Shown here: piece after piece, positions 1 to 11,945 of the stretch | How positions within the stretch are numbered: position 1 is the first letter of the stretch | Layout: each line of letters begins with the position of its first letter | Origin: Ahaetulla prasina | Lineage: Eukaryota; Chordata; Lepidosauria; Squamata; Colubridae | NCBI RefSeq assembly: GCF_028640845.1 | Contig: NC_080540.1 | Location: 164,815,252 to 164,879,251, forward strand | Direction: 5' to 3' | DNA length: 64,000 nucleotides | Position numbers and translations under genes: made by a program | The notes under the pieces: generated by a model | The model's input: the letters and a program-made list of their open reading frames with translations, nothing else | Told to the model about the DNA's origin: nothing | Databases searched by the model: none

Positions 1-1152
1 ACAGCGTGCAATGAGGCCTAGAAGAGGGGAGAGAAGGTGAGTTCTGGTAATGGGATCGCAAATCAGAGGAACTTCTCTCCCTCTCCCTCTCTTTCTCTCT
101 CTCTCTCTCTTCTCCAACCACCTCCAAAACTTTTAACAGTTCTTGCCTTGTCCAGACCTCTTGGCTAAGTCTCAAGTCAAATAAAATAGATGGCTGGTTA
201 CCGCAAGCTGAGGTGATGCTGGGGGCTGCAGAACCAAGCTAAGCAGCCCAAGAACAAGGGGCCTATTGAGGAAAGGGGCTTTATGTCCTCAGCTGGGCAA
301 ACACACAAGCTTCGTGTCTGGCCAGATTGGACTTCTGGGGTTTGATGGGCAACGAGTGTGTGCAGAAATAGGAACCCAGGTCATACCTTAAGAGTATGTA
401 CTGCAATAACAGAAGGAAGAAAAACTGTTTTCTTTTAACTGTAAAAGGCACGGCTCAATTTCTAGGATGCCAATATTTCGTTCGCTCTTTGCAAGGATTC
501 GAGACAACCTCACCCAACTTGGATTCCTCTATATGTTTTGGTCTGTGTTACAGATCACCCCAGTAATATGTCCAGTGAAGATGGGAGCTATAGGCCAGCA
601 CATCTGGAAGAAGGAAAGCAAAGCTAGTCCTAAGGCAAAAGCAAATTAGGAGTGTATTAGCACCTACCAAACAGAGTGTTAGTTCTGTGCAACTGCACGG
701 CAAGTCCATTTAAACCAAGAAAGAAAATCAAGTTCTGAGTGTTTCTGATTCTATCCTCAATCTGAATTACAGGCTCCCTGCTGATTTTGCAGGACTATAC
801 TTTTTGTGGGGTCCTTGAGATGCTTCCTGAGCTTGGTTGTTTGCTTCCAGACATTTCATTACCAAACTAGGTAACTTCATCAACGCTGCATGAAACAAAC
901 TCAGAGAGCACCCAGACCCCACAATTCAACCTTGAGCAACAAATATTCTGTTCGATCAGCTATATTTATTCCTTGTTCTTATTATTTTAGAGGAGTGGAC
1001 AGCACTGTTTTGTCTTTATTACCACCATTTTGTGTGCTATTTCCAGGACACACTTACTTGCTCCCTTATATCCTTTTTAAATTTGTAATATGTAGGAGCT
1101 GGAATGAATTGGATAAGGGCTTTTTCTGATTCTCCTTGTAGCTCAAGTGGAT
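1..1152. other. No gene recognised; (TC)n run at about 77-115
   Basis: Apart from a short pyrimidine-rich simple repeat near 77-115 I see nothing identifiable. Short open frames at 467-649 and 890-1129 show no family features. Confidence 0.6.
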
Positions 1153-1976
1153 AAGAACAGAACCGAATAACCAAGTTGGAAGGAACCTCGGAGGTCTTCT
1201 AGTCCAACCTCCTGCTCAAGCAGGAAACCCTATAGCATTTCAGACAAATGGTTATCCAATCCCTATTTAAAAACCTCCAATGTTGGAACATCCACAACTT
1301 CTGGAGGCAAGTCATTCCACTGATTAATTGTTCTAACTGTCAGGAAATTTCTCCTTAGTTCTAGGTTACTTCTCTCCTTGATTAGTTTCCATCTACTGCA
1401 CGGTTGTCAAACGTGCATCGTCACAGCATCGTCATGTGATGTATCGTGACTTTTTTCCCCTTGTCTAAACCGGGCATGGGCGTGGCCAGCACATGACGCA
1501 TCCGGCCTGCGGACCACAAGTTTGACAGCCCTGATCTGTTGCTTCTTGTCCTGACTTCAGGTGCTTTGGAGAATAGCTTGACTCCCTCTTCTTTGTGGCA
1601 GCCCCTTAGAGTTTGGAACACTGATATCCTGTCACCCTTAGTCCTTCTTTTCATTAAACTAGACATTCCCAATTCCTGCAACCGTTCTTATATGTTTTAG
1701 CCTCCACCCCACTAATCATTCTTGTTGCTCTTCTCTGCACTCTTTCTAGAGTCTCAGCATCTTTTCTATATTACGGCAACCAAAACTGAATGCAATATTC
1801 CAAGTGTGGCCTTACCAAGGCATTATAAAGTGGTATTAATACTTCGTATGATCTTGATTCTGCACCGCTGTTAATGCAGCCTAGGATTGCATTGGCTTTT
1901 TTGGAAGAAGCAGCACACTTTGGCTGATAGTTAAGTGATTGTCCATTAGGACTCTAAGATCTCTTTTGCAGTTACT
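1153..1976 (-). mobile_element. CR1 LINE 3' fragment, interrupted by hAT-like and LTR elements
   Basis: The minus strand matches the 3' end of CR1 copies elsewhere in the window (41.3-42.06 kb, 49.9-50.5 kb), including the tail gttggactagaagacctcc. A hAT-like element sits at 1399-1533. The Ty3/Gypsy element at 1982-6521 splits the CR1, which resumes at about 6527. Confidence 0.85.
1399..1533. mobile_element. Non-autonomous hAT-like element
   Basis: This short GC-rich element has imperfect terminal inverted repeats (gttgtcaaac / gtttgacagccctg). Its flanks atctactg and atctgttg are a degraded 8-bp target duplication (6 of 8). It lies inside the CR1 fragment. A related copy is at about 32068-32192. 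Confidence 0.6.
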
Positions 1977-1981
1977 ACTAA

Positions 1982-2171
1982 TGTTAGGTTCGGGAAGTAA
2001 TGAGGCTGGAGACCAGGGTAGTGACAACAGCTCTTTAATATAGGGTGAACCCAGCAACAGGCTGGGGGAAAAACCTCTCCTTTTATACAGTTCTGCTGGA
2101 GGCTTCGTCCAATCAGCAACGTGCTGATTTCCCGCTCAAATATTTAAAGGCACAACTGTTAATACATAACA
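1982..2171 (-). repeat. 3' LTR of the Ty3/Gypsy element
   Basis: This 190-bp repeat starts tgttaggttcggg and ends catacataaca-type sequence. It appears identical to 6332-6521. On the minus strand this is the downstream LTR. Confidence 0.93.
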
Positions 2172-2401
2172 CTCCTCCCCTCCCAGAAAACACTTGGTCT
2201 TATTTACATATTTATTTACATGTTATTTTTCGACGTAGTCACGCAAATAACCTGGGCGTCTCCTAGTTCTTTCTGACCTGCGCGGTTCAGTTCTGGTGGT
2301 GTTTTGAGCTGGTCGGAGGGGCTGTTTTCCTCCCAGCTCTTTCTCTGGGCCATCGGGCTCTGGATTATTGGCCGACTCTTTTCTTGGCCATCCGCCTTGG
2401 A

Positions 2402-5349
2402 TTAATTTTGGAATTTTCCTGCTGCTTCCCTCGGGACCTGATGGCGCCGCTGGAACTCTGGGACCTCAGCTAAGTCTTGCGCCTCCCGGTCATTGTCAGC
2501 TGTGGATTCAAAGTGGTATTGGTCATTACCTGTCTCTGTTGGTTTGGGTTGGTCAGTTATTCGCTTCCTTAACTGATCTATGTGGCGCCGCCACACTCGG
2601 TTGTCTGGTAGCTCTACCACGCACGATTTTGGCCCTGTTACTTTTGTTACTTGTCCGGCGACCCAACTCGGGCCGTCCCCATAGTTTCGGCCCACACCCG
2701 TCGCCTATGCTCATTTCCTTGTTTTTCTAGCTCCCCTTGTAACCCTCGGGTGTGTAATGGGGTTCAAACGTCAAGTGGGCACCGGAGTTTCCGTCCCATT
2801 AGCAATTCGCTGGGCTTTTTCCAGTGGCTGTGCTTGGGGTTCTGTGCTGGACGGCTAGGAAAGTCTATTTTGTTTGCCAGTCACCTGGCTTGAGCCTGGA
2901 CAATGCCTCCTTAGCGCCCGGACGGAACGCCTGCAAGGCCATTCGACGCAGGGTGGAAAGGTGCAGAGAGGCATGTCGGATGCCTTCCTCTGCCAGGTAT
3001 TCTTCAAACTGGGCTGCCGTGAATTGGGCTCATTGTCGGACACCAGAGTGTCCGCAACCCGTGAGTTGCGAATAGGTGGCGAGGGTTGCGATTACTGCTT
3101 CGGCTGTGGTGGACTTCATAAGTATGATCTCTAACCATTTGGAAAATGCGCCCACCACCACTAGGAACGTTTGGCCGTGGAAGGGCCAGCAAAATCAATA
3201 TGGATTCTTGACCAAGGCCCTTGGGGCTTTTCCCATTCTCTGACTGGGGCTGTTGGGGGTAGCGGTCTGGACTCTTGGCAAGCTTGGCATTTCCCTACCC
3301 TCTCAGCAATCTCTGCGTCCATGAGTGGCCACCATACATAGCTTCTAGCTAACCCTTCATCCTTACGATGCCTGGGTGACCTCGTGGAGGAGGTCCAATA
3401 CCTTGCCCCTTAACTTAACAGGAATTATTACACGATCACCCCATAACAGGCACCCCTTGAGCCGAGAGCTCATCACGTTTCTTAACAAATTCTTGAACCG
3501 CTCGCCGGCGCAGCGGCCACCCTCTCTGTACCCAACCGAGTACAGTCCTTAACACAATGTCCCGGTATGATGCCCGAGCCACTTCCTTTGATGTGACTGG
3601 GCCAGAGTCCAACGAGTCAATAAGGAGGATGGGTGTCCCCGGAGTGGGGTCTTCGGTCGCCCCCGGCAGTGGGCATCGGCTCAACGCGTCTGCATGCCCC
3701 ACTTCTTTTCCCGGTCGATGCTGCAGCTTGTATGAGTAAGCGGCTAAAAATATAGTCCATCGAGTCAAACGTGGCGAAAGTGCCACAGGCGTTGGCCGGT
3801 CGCCAGCCAGTAATCCAAGTAACGGTCTGTGGTCAGTCACGATTTCAAAATTCCGCCCAAAGACATACTCATGGAATTTTTTGACCCCTGATACAATGGC
3901 TAATGCTTCTTTGTCTAATTGGCTGTAGTTCCTCTCTGGGGAGGACATCGTTCTAGAGTAGAACGCTATAGGGGCTTCTGTGCCGTTTGGAAGTCTATGG
4001 CTGAGTACAGCCCCCACCCCATAAGGGGACGCATCGCAAACCAGCACTAGGGGTAGTGAGTCGTGATATTGGATGAGCAGGCTATCACTTGAGAGCAGGT
4101 TCTTTACTGCTTCAAAAGCCCTATTTTCTGACTTTCCCAAGACCAAACAGTATTTTTCCTAAGAGCCTATGCAGCGGTTCCAAGAACGGTTGCTTTGTTC
4201 TTCAAAAGACCGCAGAAAATTAACCAATCCCAGGAATGCCTGCAGCTCTGCTTTGTTTTTGGGCGCTGGAGCCTTCCTAATTGCCTTAACTTTGCTCTCA
4301 GTAGGGTGAATTCCTTTCTTGTCTATCCGTAGCCCAAGAAATCGACCGATTCGACCCCTATCTGACATTTATTTGTCTTGACTTTTAATCCGCTGTCCGG
4401 AAAATGCTCAAGACCTTTCTTAACCGCCTCCCCAATTCCTCCATGTTTTCCCTGAAATTAGGACATCATCAAGTAGGAACTACCCTGGGAGCCCTTGCAG
4501 TAGTCGTTCCATCAGGTTTTGGAACAGCCCTGGTGCCACACTAACCCCAAATTGCAATCGGTGCACTTGAATGCCCCTGTGCGTCACAATCGTTTGGGCT
4601 TCGCTGTGCGGGCGCCTACTGGCAGTTGTTGGTAGGCTTGGGCCAAGTCTAACTTTGCAAAGACTTGCCCTTGCCCCAAGAGTGCAATAAATGTTGCACC
4701 ACGGAACCGGCACGCTTTTCTGTAAGGCTTTGTTAAGCGCCGCCTTGTAGTCAGCGCAAATTCTAATTGACCCGTCCGATTTGATGGGGTGACGATTACG
4801 CCTCCCACTTTGCGTGATCGACTGGCACCAAAACCCCTGATTTATGAGCTTGTCCAGCTCCTTATCAATTTTTGGTTTTAGGGCAAAAGGGACTCTCTCG
4901 CCTTAAGCCTAATGGGGCTACCTGGGGTCTAAGTTGAAGGAAATAGGGGTCCCTTGTACTTGCCCAGGCAGTCCTTGAAGACATCTTGAACTCGTTAAAG
5001 AGAATGTCTTTCAAATTGCAGTCACTTCTGTAGATGCCAGTCACTCCCATGCCCAGGGCACGAAACCAGTCTAGTCCCAACAGACTGGGCAGAGTTCCTT
5101 CGACGATCGTGATGGGCAGGGTCTTTTGTGAGGGCCGTACTCGACTCGGACGGAGGTGGTCCTCGAACAGGGATGCGATTCCCTGGTAGTCGTGCACTGT
5201 AGCCGCTTGTGCTTGCAGATGGCGCTCATGACGGACGGCAGCGACTTCGCCAAAGTGTCCCAGGACATGATGGTGATCGCTGATCCCGTGTCTACTTCAA
5301 GCCTGCACCGTACTCTCGATCTTGGGCTTTGTGAAAATCTTCTTTCCAC
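2402..5349 (-). pseudogene. Pol remnant (protease, RT, RNase H, integrase) of the Ty3/Gypsy element
   Basis: Protease has VDTGSAITIM (about 5290-5300). RT pieces include FGVSVAPGLFQNLM (about 4540) and a later thumb/connection piece FLGLVNFLR (about 4220). RNase H has VCDASPYGVGAVLSH and ALAIVSGVKKFHEYVFGR (3436-4146). Integrase core and C-terminal pieces lie at 2402-3200. At least five frame changes or stops separate them, so the copy is non-autonomous. Confidence 0.85.
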
Positions 5350-6234
5350 TTTGGTTGAGGCGCGCCTATAATGACAGTCGCTTGGTTAGACTTCGCGCCT
5401 TTCTTGTTTGAACCAATCGGGCCGCCTTTCCGGTTCCGCTTTGATTGGCCGATTTGAATTTTCGCGGAAGGTTGGGCCGCTCTGCAAACCTGAGCTAAGT
5501 GTCCTTTCTTCCCACACCGCCGCATGTTGCGTCTTTAAACCTGCAGCGTTGGCGCTGATGCTGCCCTCCGCAGCTTCCGCACTCGCCACGGTCCTCAGTG
5601 TCGCGTTTCTCGGTCCGGCAGACCCTTCCTCATCCTCGCCTCACCTTCAGATTCGGACTGAATCTCCTCCTGGTGTACTGGCGTTGGCTTTGCGCTCGCC
5701 TTGGATTGAAGAGGCTTTGCAGAGTCTCTGCTGCTTTAGTAGACATTTCGTGTGCTCTGGCCTCGCCCAGAGCGGTGGCTAGTGTCAGGTTGCTCCTGGC
5801 TAGCAGTCGCCGCCGAGGCGGATGTCCTTGACCTCGGATGAGTTGCTCGAGTAGCACTTCGCCTAAGTCTCGGTATCCGCAGTCCTTGGACGCCTTCTTA
5901 AAGCGGCCATGTAGTCACCGATGGACTCGCCCTCCATCTGTCTACGTTCTCCGAATTCAAACCGCTGCACGTATTTGGACGGCGTCGGTGCGAAATGGTT
6001 CTTCAGCAAAGTCTGCAGAGTCGGCCACGATACCGATTGTATCGGCGTTGGGTCTGGCCGGGCTTCCGCAATCTTGGTTACCTCCGGCCCGCAATGGCTT
6101 AGGAAGTAAGCCCGCTTGCGGTTATCAGGGATCCCCTGTAGTTCGTTGGCTTCTAGAAAGCTTTCGAAACGGGTCATATATGTTCCCCATTTCTCCTTGC
6201 CCGGGCTGTACGGTGCGGGTGGCGTGTTTGCCAT
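5292..6234 (-). pseudogene. Gag remnant of the Ty3/Gypsy element
   Basis: A frame at 5863-6234 begins MANTPPAPYSPGKEKW and looks like a capsid-type gag. It is followed in other frames by further gag sequence (about 5630-5857) and a CGKKGHLAQVC zinc knuckle (about 5490-5525). The changes of frame mean no single protein is encoded. Confidence 0.75.
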
Positions 6235-6331
6235 TTCCGCGTTTCTGCCCTGAGTTTGCTGGGTTCGGGACTAGCGTGCTTCAGCTCGGTTCTGGTTCTC
6301 CTTAGCCTCGAGATCCCATCCTCGTCGCCAA

Positions 6332-6521
6332 TGTTAGGTTCGGGAAGTAATGAGGCTGGAGACCAGGGTAGTGACAACAGCTCTTTAATATAGGGTGAAC
6401 CCAGCAACAGGCTGGGGGAAAAACCTCTCCTTTTATACAGTTCTGCTGGAGGCTTCGTCCAATCAGCAACGTGCTGATTTCCCGCTCAAATATTTAAAGG
6501 CACAACTGTTAATACATAACA
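6332..6521 (-). repeat. 5' LTR of the Ty3/Gypsy element
   Basis: This 190-bp LTR is at the 5' end on the minus strand. The sequence just inside it, ttggcgacgaggatggga, is in the position of a primer-binding site. I could not assign the tRNA. Confidence 0.9.
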
Positions 6522-6872
6522 ACTAATGAGCTAGGTACCATTCACAGCAACAGCAAAAGAACATAGGGCAAAGCAGGATGATGATTGTTCCTCTTCATAC
6601 ACCCCTAAATATCCAGTGACCTACCACTGAGAACCCACATGTATGAAGAGCCCACTTTTTTCTGATCAGGCGTGATCATGCATGATGTAGGAGGCGATGT
6701 CCAGGGAGGAAATAATAATCCGATCTCTCCAGCAGCCCAAGCCAAACTGGCCATGGAGGGCAGTTCTCCCGAAAATGGAAGGGATACTGTCTGTACTTTG
6801 GCATCATCAGTAGTTGCTGGGCAGGTTCTAGCCTAACCTTATCTTCACTAATGTCAGTGAGACACTGTAGAT

Positions 6873-6971
6873 CAGGGGTCTCCAACCTTGGTCCCTTTAA
6901 GCAAAGCTGGCTGAGGAACTCTGGGAATTGAAGTCCACAAGTCTTAAAGGGACCAAGGTTGGAGACCCCTG
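6873..6971. mobile_element. Palindromic hAT-like MITE
   Basis: The ends caggggtctccaaccttgg and its inverse fold the element on itself. A perfect 8-bp target duplication ctgtagat flanks it (6865-6872, 6972-6979), as expected for hAT transposons. Confidence 0.85.
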
Positions 6972-7010
6972 CTGTAGATCATGTGCCTGGCAAAACATGT
7001 GCTGGGAGAA

Positions 7011-7412
7011 GTCTATGGAGATTCTCAGTCATCCAGGTCATGGTTGTCGCAATGGTGCTTTTTCAGGAGGCAACTGGACTTTGTTTTCTTTAAAGACGCC
7101 ATAGACTCCATAGATTATTAGCATCCCCAACAGTCTGTGCCTGTCTTCAACAGTGAAGGGACACAGGGCAGAAAACATCCTGCAGCCAAGAAGGCTTCAC
7201 ACCCATTTGCGAAGGTGAGGACACAGATAAACCTCCAAATGGCCTCAATGATTCTCTTAAAAAATGCAAATGACCAAGCTGTCTGCAAGGAATATAAATC
7301 CTTCCATTCCACACCCTCCAGTCAGAGTTGAAGAAGCTTCTTGGATGAGAAGCAAAATGTCTTCAAAGAAAAAAAACAAGGAAGTCCAGCTGCCTCCTGA
7401 AAAAGCAGGAGA
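7011..7412. repeat. Interspersed palindromic-ended repeat
   Basis: The inverted ends ctttttcaggaggcaactgg and its complement lie near 7057 and 7410. The left part (tctatggagattctcagtcatc) recurs in shorter form inside both 901-bp units (21007-21180, 21908-22081). It looks like a DNA-transposon-derived repeat; I do not know the family. Confidence 0.55.
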
Positions 7413-8160
7413 AGAGGGACATTAGTACTTTTCAGTCTGGACAGATGAAGACAAATATAAGTTGGCTGCGCTTCAGGCTGGAGTTGAGATAAAATGGTCA
7501 GGTCTCCATATCAGAGTTAATGGGACATGAAGATGAGCCTTCATTGTAACATGAGAACACAGCAGAAGTGGAGGCACACAGATAAGCTAGCCGTCGGTTA
7601 ACAGTAGACAAGTGCCTGGGATCCACTGAAGTAGTCTGTGAATTTAGAGTGTTCTATTTGTGTATATTTACAAAAGCCCTTTAAAAGGAAAAGGAATATT
7701 ATTGTGGCCTTCACTGGCCCCTAGTGGTGAACAGAGGCCATTACCGTTGCAAAAAAAAGCTCACTGCCAACCATAAACCACTTGCCTAAAATAAACGCCA
7801 CTTTGGGACATTTTTAGAAATGAAAAAGAAAATAGGACAAAAACCTAATAAATACACTGTTTATATCATTCAAAAAAATATGGGAAGATCTTCAGAGAAG
7901 CAAAACCCCAGAGGAGCGAGGACTGAAGTAGATCAGCCTAATTCATTATTAACAATGTTAATTCTTCCACCTTAAGCAGTTCCTTCTGTTTAGCTCAGAA
8001 GAACAGCAGGCGCTGCATTTTTAGAATGTCCAGCAATACTTCTAATGCAACTCTTCTTAATACATGTTACAAATGAACATTCCAGAATGCTGGACAACAG
8101 GACCTGCTTTTCATAGGAAAGACAAGTACTGGGCCTCCGTCACTACTTTTCCTTGAAGCA
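7413..8160. other. No gene recognised
   Basis: This looks like single-copy A/T-rich sequence without coding, RNA or repeat signals that I can name. Confidence 0.5.
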
Positions 8161-8169
8161 TCAGAATTT

Positions 8170-8665
8170 CTTTTGCCCCCTGCTCAAGCAGGAGACCCTT
8201 ATACAAGCGGCTGTCCAGTCTCTTCTTAAAAACCTCGTGATGAAGAAGCACCCACAACTTCTGAAGGCAAAGCTGTTCCACTGGTTAAGTGTCCCCACCA
8301 TTAGGAAGTTTCTCCTTAATCCTGAACGTCATCACTCTGCTAAACAAATAATTCCCTCAACACTCACTCAAACTATTTACTAAATTTGCACTACTGTTAA
8401 TCTTCTCATCCTTCCCAGCACCCATCTCCTTCCACTTATGACTGTAACTTCGATGCTTGTATCCTTACGATTTTATATTGATATTGTTTCCTGATGGCTT
8501 ATTTGTAGCCTATGACTATCTTTAAGTGTTGTATCATCAGATACCTTTGATGAAGGTATATTTTCTTTTATGTGCACTGAGAGCGTATGCACCAAGACAA
8601 ATTCCTTATGTGTCCAATCACATTTGGCCAATAAAAAAATCTATCCTATTCTAATTCCAGGTCTC
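8170..8665 (-). mobile_element. CR1 3' fragment followed by another LINE/SINE tail
   Basis: 8170-8345 matches the CR1 3' region on the minus strand. 8380-8665 ends in cacatttggccaataaaaaa followed by tctatcctattctaattcc, a decayed (TATTC)n tail as seen at snake CR1/L3-type repeats. The second part is named by recall only. Confidence 0.55.
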
Positions 8666-8760
8666 CTTTTTTTTTGACACAATCCAAACTCCTGAATGAC
8701 AAGGACGACAGAAAGCTTGTACTGTTAGCAAATATTTATTTTATTTATCTTTTTCATGTA

Positions 8761-8766
8761 TTTATT
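8761..8766 (-). promoter_or_regulatory. Candidate polyadenylation signal of the NR1D gene
   Basis: The plus strand reads tttatt, that is AATAAA on the coding strand, about 3 kb past the stop codon. More A/T-rich AATAAA-like repeats lie just beyond (8735-8760). The stretch 8.77-11.7 kb contains only one mariner-like element and simple repeats, so a 3-kb 3' UTR is plausible. No transcript evidence is available. Confidence 0.3.
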
Positions 8767-10306
8767 GCACTTCAATTTTAGACAAAAAATAAATTCTCTC
8801 TTTTCTCTGCCTTGCCAGCATCTTTAACGAGTCTTTTGGACTCCCAGCAGTAGCAGTAGCAGCAGCAGCAGCAGCAGCAAATAAACCCCTCTCCATTTTC
8901 CCATTGCAGCAAATATACTTCAATTTAGGGAGGGGACTCTTTGTTCCTACATACATCTCTAAGAAAAAGTGCAACGTTTGGTTTCATTTCAAAGCAGTGT
9001 TGAACAGCAGCAGCAAGTGTCCCTCCCACCCTGCAAAGAACACCAAATATTCCCCACATCATGCAACAGGAGGGTGATTCAAACATGCTATGAGAACTCC
9101 TGTAAATGGGATGGAAAACCTGTCATATATCAATGTAGAGAACCTGGCAGGGCTGACCACAACCAGACAGGGACACTGGGAGATCCTACTGGAGAGAAGA
9201 GGGAGTCCAGTATCCCCCCCCTTTTTTTTTTTTGGTCATCTCCAAGTCTTTTAAAAATATCCCAACGGGTCGGTTTCTTCTTTTGAATTTGTATTTCGAT
9301 ATGGGGAAAAATAGTTCCTAGGTTCTCAAGGGCTAGAGCTCTCAAGTCTATTAAATCCGTGCATCTGCAGTTCCATCTTGTTCTGAGCACAGAACTGGGG
9401 GTTAAGGAAGTTAGCATCCTGAATGTCTCCACTTTCATTCTGTTTTTTATTTGTCGCAGGAAAATAAGTTTTCTATTCTTTCAAAGTTGAGCTTCAGCAA
9501 ACTCCAAAGCCCCAAATACACATCAGAGCCATTTCTCCAATGCTGTGTCACAATCGGGCATAAATAGTAATAAAAACAAACCCAGAGAGTGCAATTGAAT
9601 CTACACACCCATGTGACCCTTTGGTGCTCCAAACCATATACATATTGCATGAGACACTGATGTGCCATTGTGATGTACAGTCTCAGAAATCCAGAAAAAC
9701 CATAGAATTTTTAAGAGATCGAAGGATGAAACTTCAGTATTCAACATAGCTTCCAGTGCCACCTTCACCTTCACTGTCCATGACTAGTGGAAGCAGAATA
9801 AATTATGCAAAATAAACAAATACGGCATCTGTTTAAGTTGAATAATTTACTCAGGTCATAATTTACACATTGCTTGGCACAGAATCTGGTTGCTTAAAAG
9901 AAAAATAATATAAAGTGCAAAGAACACACCACTCCCCAAGGAAGGCAGTCTACTGATGAGTGGGTGAATTAGTCAAAAATCTCTGGGTTTATATGGGAAA
10001 TCTATAATAAAAGACGGTGCTGGATAGAATAAGAAAGGCAGCTTGGGGAGGGCTTGGGATTCTTGGCCCCCTCCTTAAAAAGGAATGGGATTTGGAATTA
10101 AAATGAGAGGCCAAGGGTTTCTAGGATGAAATATCTCAAACTTCATCCTTTAAGGAGAACAGATAGAAAAGCACCAAAGCCCAGAAGTAAACCGAAAAGC
10201 TGAGCAGAAAAGTCTTCGGAGTGTTTGCTCTGCTTAGCCCCTTCCTTAGGGCTGAACCTTATAGAGATGGAAGGAAGACTGGCTAATCCAAATCTCTTTC
10301 AATAGA

Positions 10307-10667
10307 AGCAGTCCTCAATTTGCGACCAGGATTGAGCCCCAAATTTCTGCTGTTAAGTGAGACATTTGTTAAGTGAGTTTTGGCCCATTTTACGAACCTT
10401 TCTGGCTACGGTTGTTAAATTAGTCACGTTTGTTAAGGGACTCTGGCTTCCCCATTGACTTGGCGTGTCAAAAGGTCGCAAAAGGTGATTACAGGACCCG
10501 AGAACACTGCAATCATCATAAATATAAATCAATTGCCAAACATCTGGATTTGGATCATGTGACCATGGGGACGTTGCAACATCGTGTGAAACATGGTCAT
10601 AAGTCACTTTTTTTCAGTGCCGTTCTAACTTCGGTCACTAAACTATTGTGAAGTCAAGGACTGCCTG
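10307..10667. mobile_element. Mariner-like MITE (agtcctcgactta family)
   Basis: This is one of about eleven copies in the window. The ends resemble caggtagtcctcgacttac and its inverse. Internal blocks gttaagtgaatc and gatcatgtgaccatg are shared between copies. Confidence 0.75.
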
Positions 10668-11609
10668 TGGCTCTTTTGAATCATCCAACTACAATCAAGT
10701 TCCTATCACTTGCTGAGAAACTAGACTTCTGATCATCTGACAGGATCTCCTTAGCTTTCCTCCTCTTATGACCTCTCTTTAATTCGCTGTAGATGCAACC
10801 GAGAACGGACAGCCAATCTGCCACAAACTGGTGGTAGACCTTTTGTATTTTTGTTTGAGATCTTTATGAAATATGTATTACCTAGGCACTCATACCTGAC
10901 AAGATGAGAGAGAATCGGGGCTTTGCTTAATCGGTTGCCGAGATGAGACGGGGGTGGAGGTGGAAAACTTGAGTAGTTCTATTTCCTGTTTGATGAGACC
11001 ATCTACTTAATAAAATCTCTTTCGTATGTGTGTGTTTCTGTGTACACACTTTCTGCGAACAGCAGCAAAGAAACAGAGGCTAGCAAAGGAAAAGAAAAAA
11101 AAATTGAGTTTGGGGCTACACTAGCGTGCCGATTAAGGAAGCTAGGTTTGGAAATAACTGCCTTACCAGGTGGTCCTACCTTTGCCCCACCCTCAAGAGC
11201 TACCAAGGATTACTGTTATGTACAATGAAGCTGGTGCTTTTTTTATATACAGGGTAGAGCCTCAAAACAACACTGTATGGAAATATACGTGTGAATATAT
11301 GCATGCGTGTGTATACACACCCACACCCGTTTAGAAACAACAGATGTGTCCAGTTTGTTTGCCTGATCTCCCTTGGCACGTAAATGATCTTCAGTCTGCA
11401 TTGTGCTGTGGAGAGCGCTATCTGGGAAATGCATCCTTCCTCCTTTATCCCATCTCTCTCCTCACTGGATCTACTCCAACAAGCTGCCAGGGGCCGTGGG
11501 CTTCCTGCCTTTGTCTTGTCCTTTCTACACCTCTCATTTCATCATTACGGTCATTTCCCAAAGAGCAACATTTAGTCCGCTGCAGTAAATTTACTTGATG
11601 GTGGATTTT

Positions 11610-11612
11610 TTT

Positions 11613-11683
<71 letters not shown>

Positions 11684-11712
11684 CTCTTTCTCTCTTTCTT
11701 TCTTTCTTTCCT
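11610..11712. repeat. (CTTT)n microsatellite in the NR1D 3' UTR
   Basis: A nearly pure CTTT run with a few CTCT interruptions. On the transcript strand it is a (GAAA)n tract beginning about 36 nt after the stop codon. Confidence 0.95.
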
Positions 11713-11748
11713 AAAGTCTTAGGGGCTTATGAGATCGATGTGCTGGAA

Positions 11749-11945
11749 TTAAGGGTTGATCCAGAAGGCAAGAGGTTTCTCTGAATGCTGCTTGTTGAGA
11801 GTTCTCAAGTCGGGGAGACGGAGAAGCAGCTTGGGAAAAAGCGTGGAATCATCCGGGTGCTTCTTGGTTACTAGAGTTCTCAAGGCCCGGATTAAAGTCT
11901 CCTGAAGAATTTCAACAGCATCCACATCGGAGATCCCAGACCGAT
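11749..11945 (-). CDS. NR1D4: NR1D exon 8 (end of ligand-binding domain, stop codon)
   Basis: This 197-nt exon encodes [20 protein letters not shown] and then [20 protein letters not shown], ending AFWINP and TAA. His540 in LNKQHSE aligns with the heme-binding His of Rev-erb helix 11. The protein stops right after helix 11, so helix 12 (AF-2) is absent, as expected for a constitutive repressor. The acceptor is ttccccag. Confidence 0.93.

Larger units (their letters stand above)
1982..6521 (-). mobile_element. Ty3/Gypsy LTR retrotransposon, defective coding region
   Basis: The element is 4540 bp, bounded by 190-bp LTRs that read the same (1982-2171 and 6332-6521). Each starts TG and ends CA, and a perfect 5-bp target duplication ACTAA flanks the whole (1977-1981, 6522-6526). 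In minus-strand order it shows a gag-like frame (about 5630-6234), a CCHC zinc knuckle (about 5520), an aspartic protease with DTGS (about 5300), reverse transcriptase pieces (about 4160-4810), RNase H (3436-4146) and integrase pieces with a C-terminal domain (2402-3200). The order protease-RT-RNase H-integrase is that of Ty3/Gypsy. The reading frame is broken repeatedly. No env was seen. Confidence 0.92.
8767..11748 (-). other. Probable 3' UTR and immediate downstream sequence of NR1D
   Basis: This follows the stop codon on the minus strand. It contains a (CTTT)n microsatellite about 36 bp after the stop (11610-11712), a short CAG/CTG run near 8850-8880 and one mariner-like miniature element (10307-10667). 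The rest looks single-copy with no coding signal. The extent of the UTR is a guess. Confidence 0.35.
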
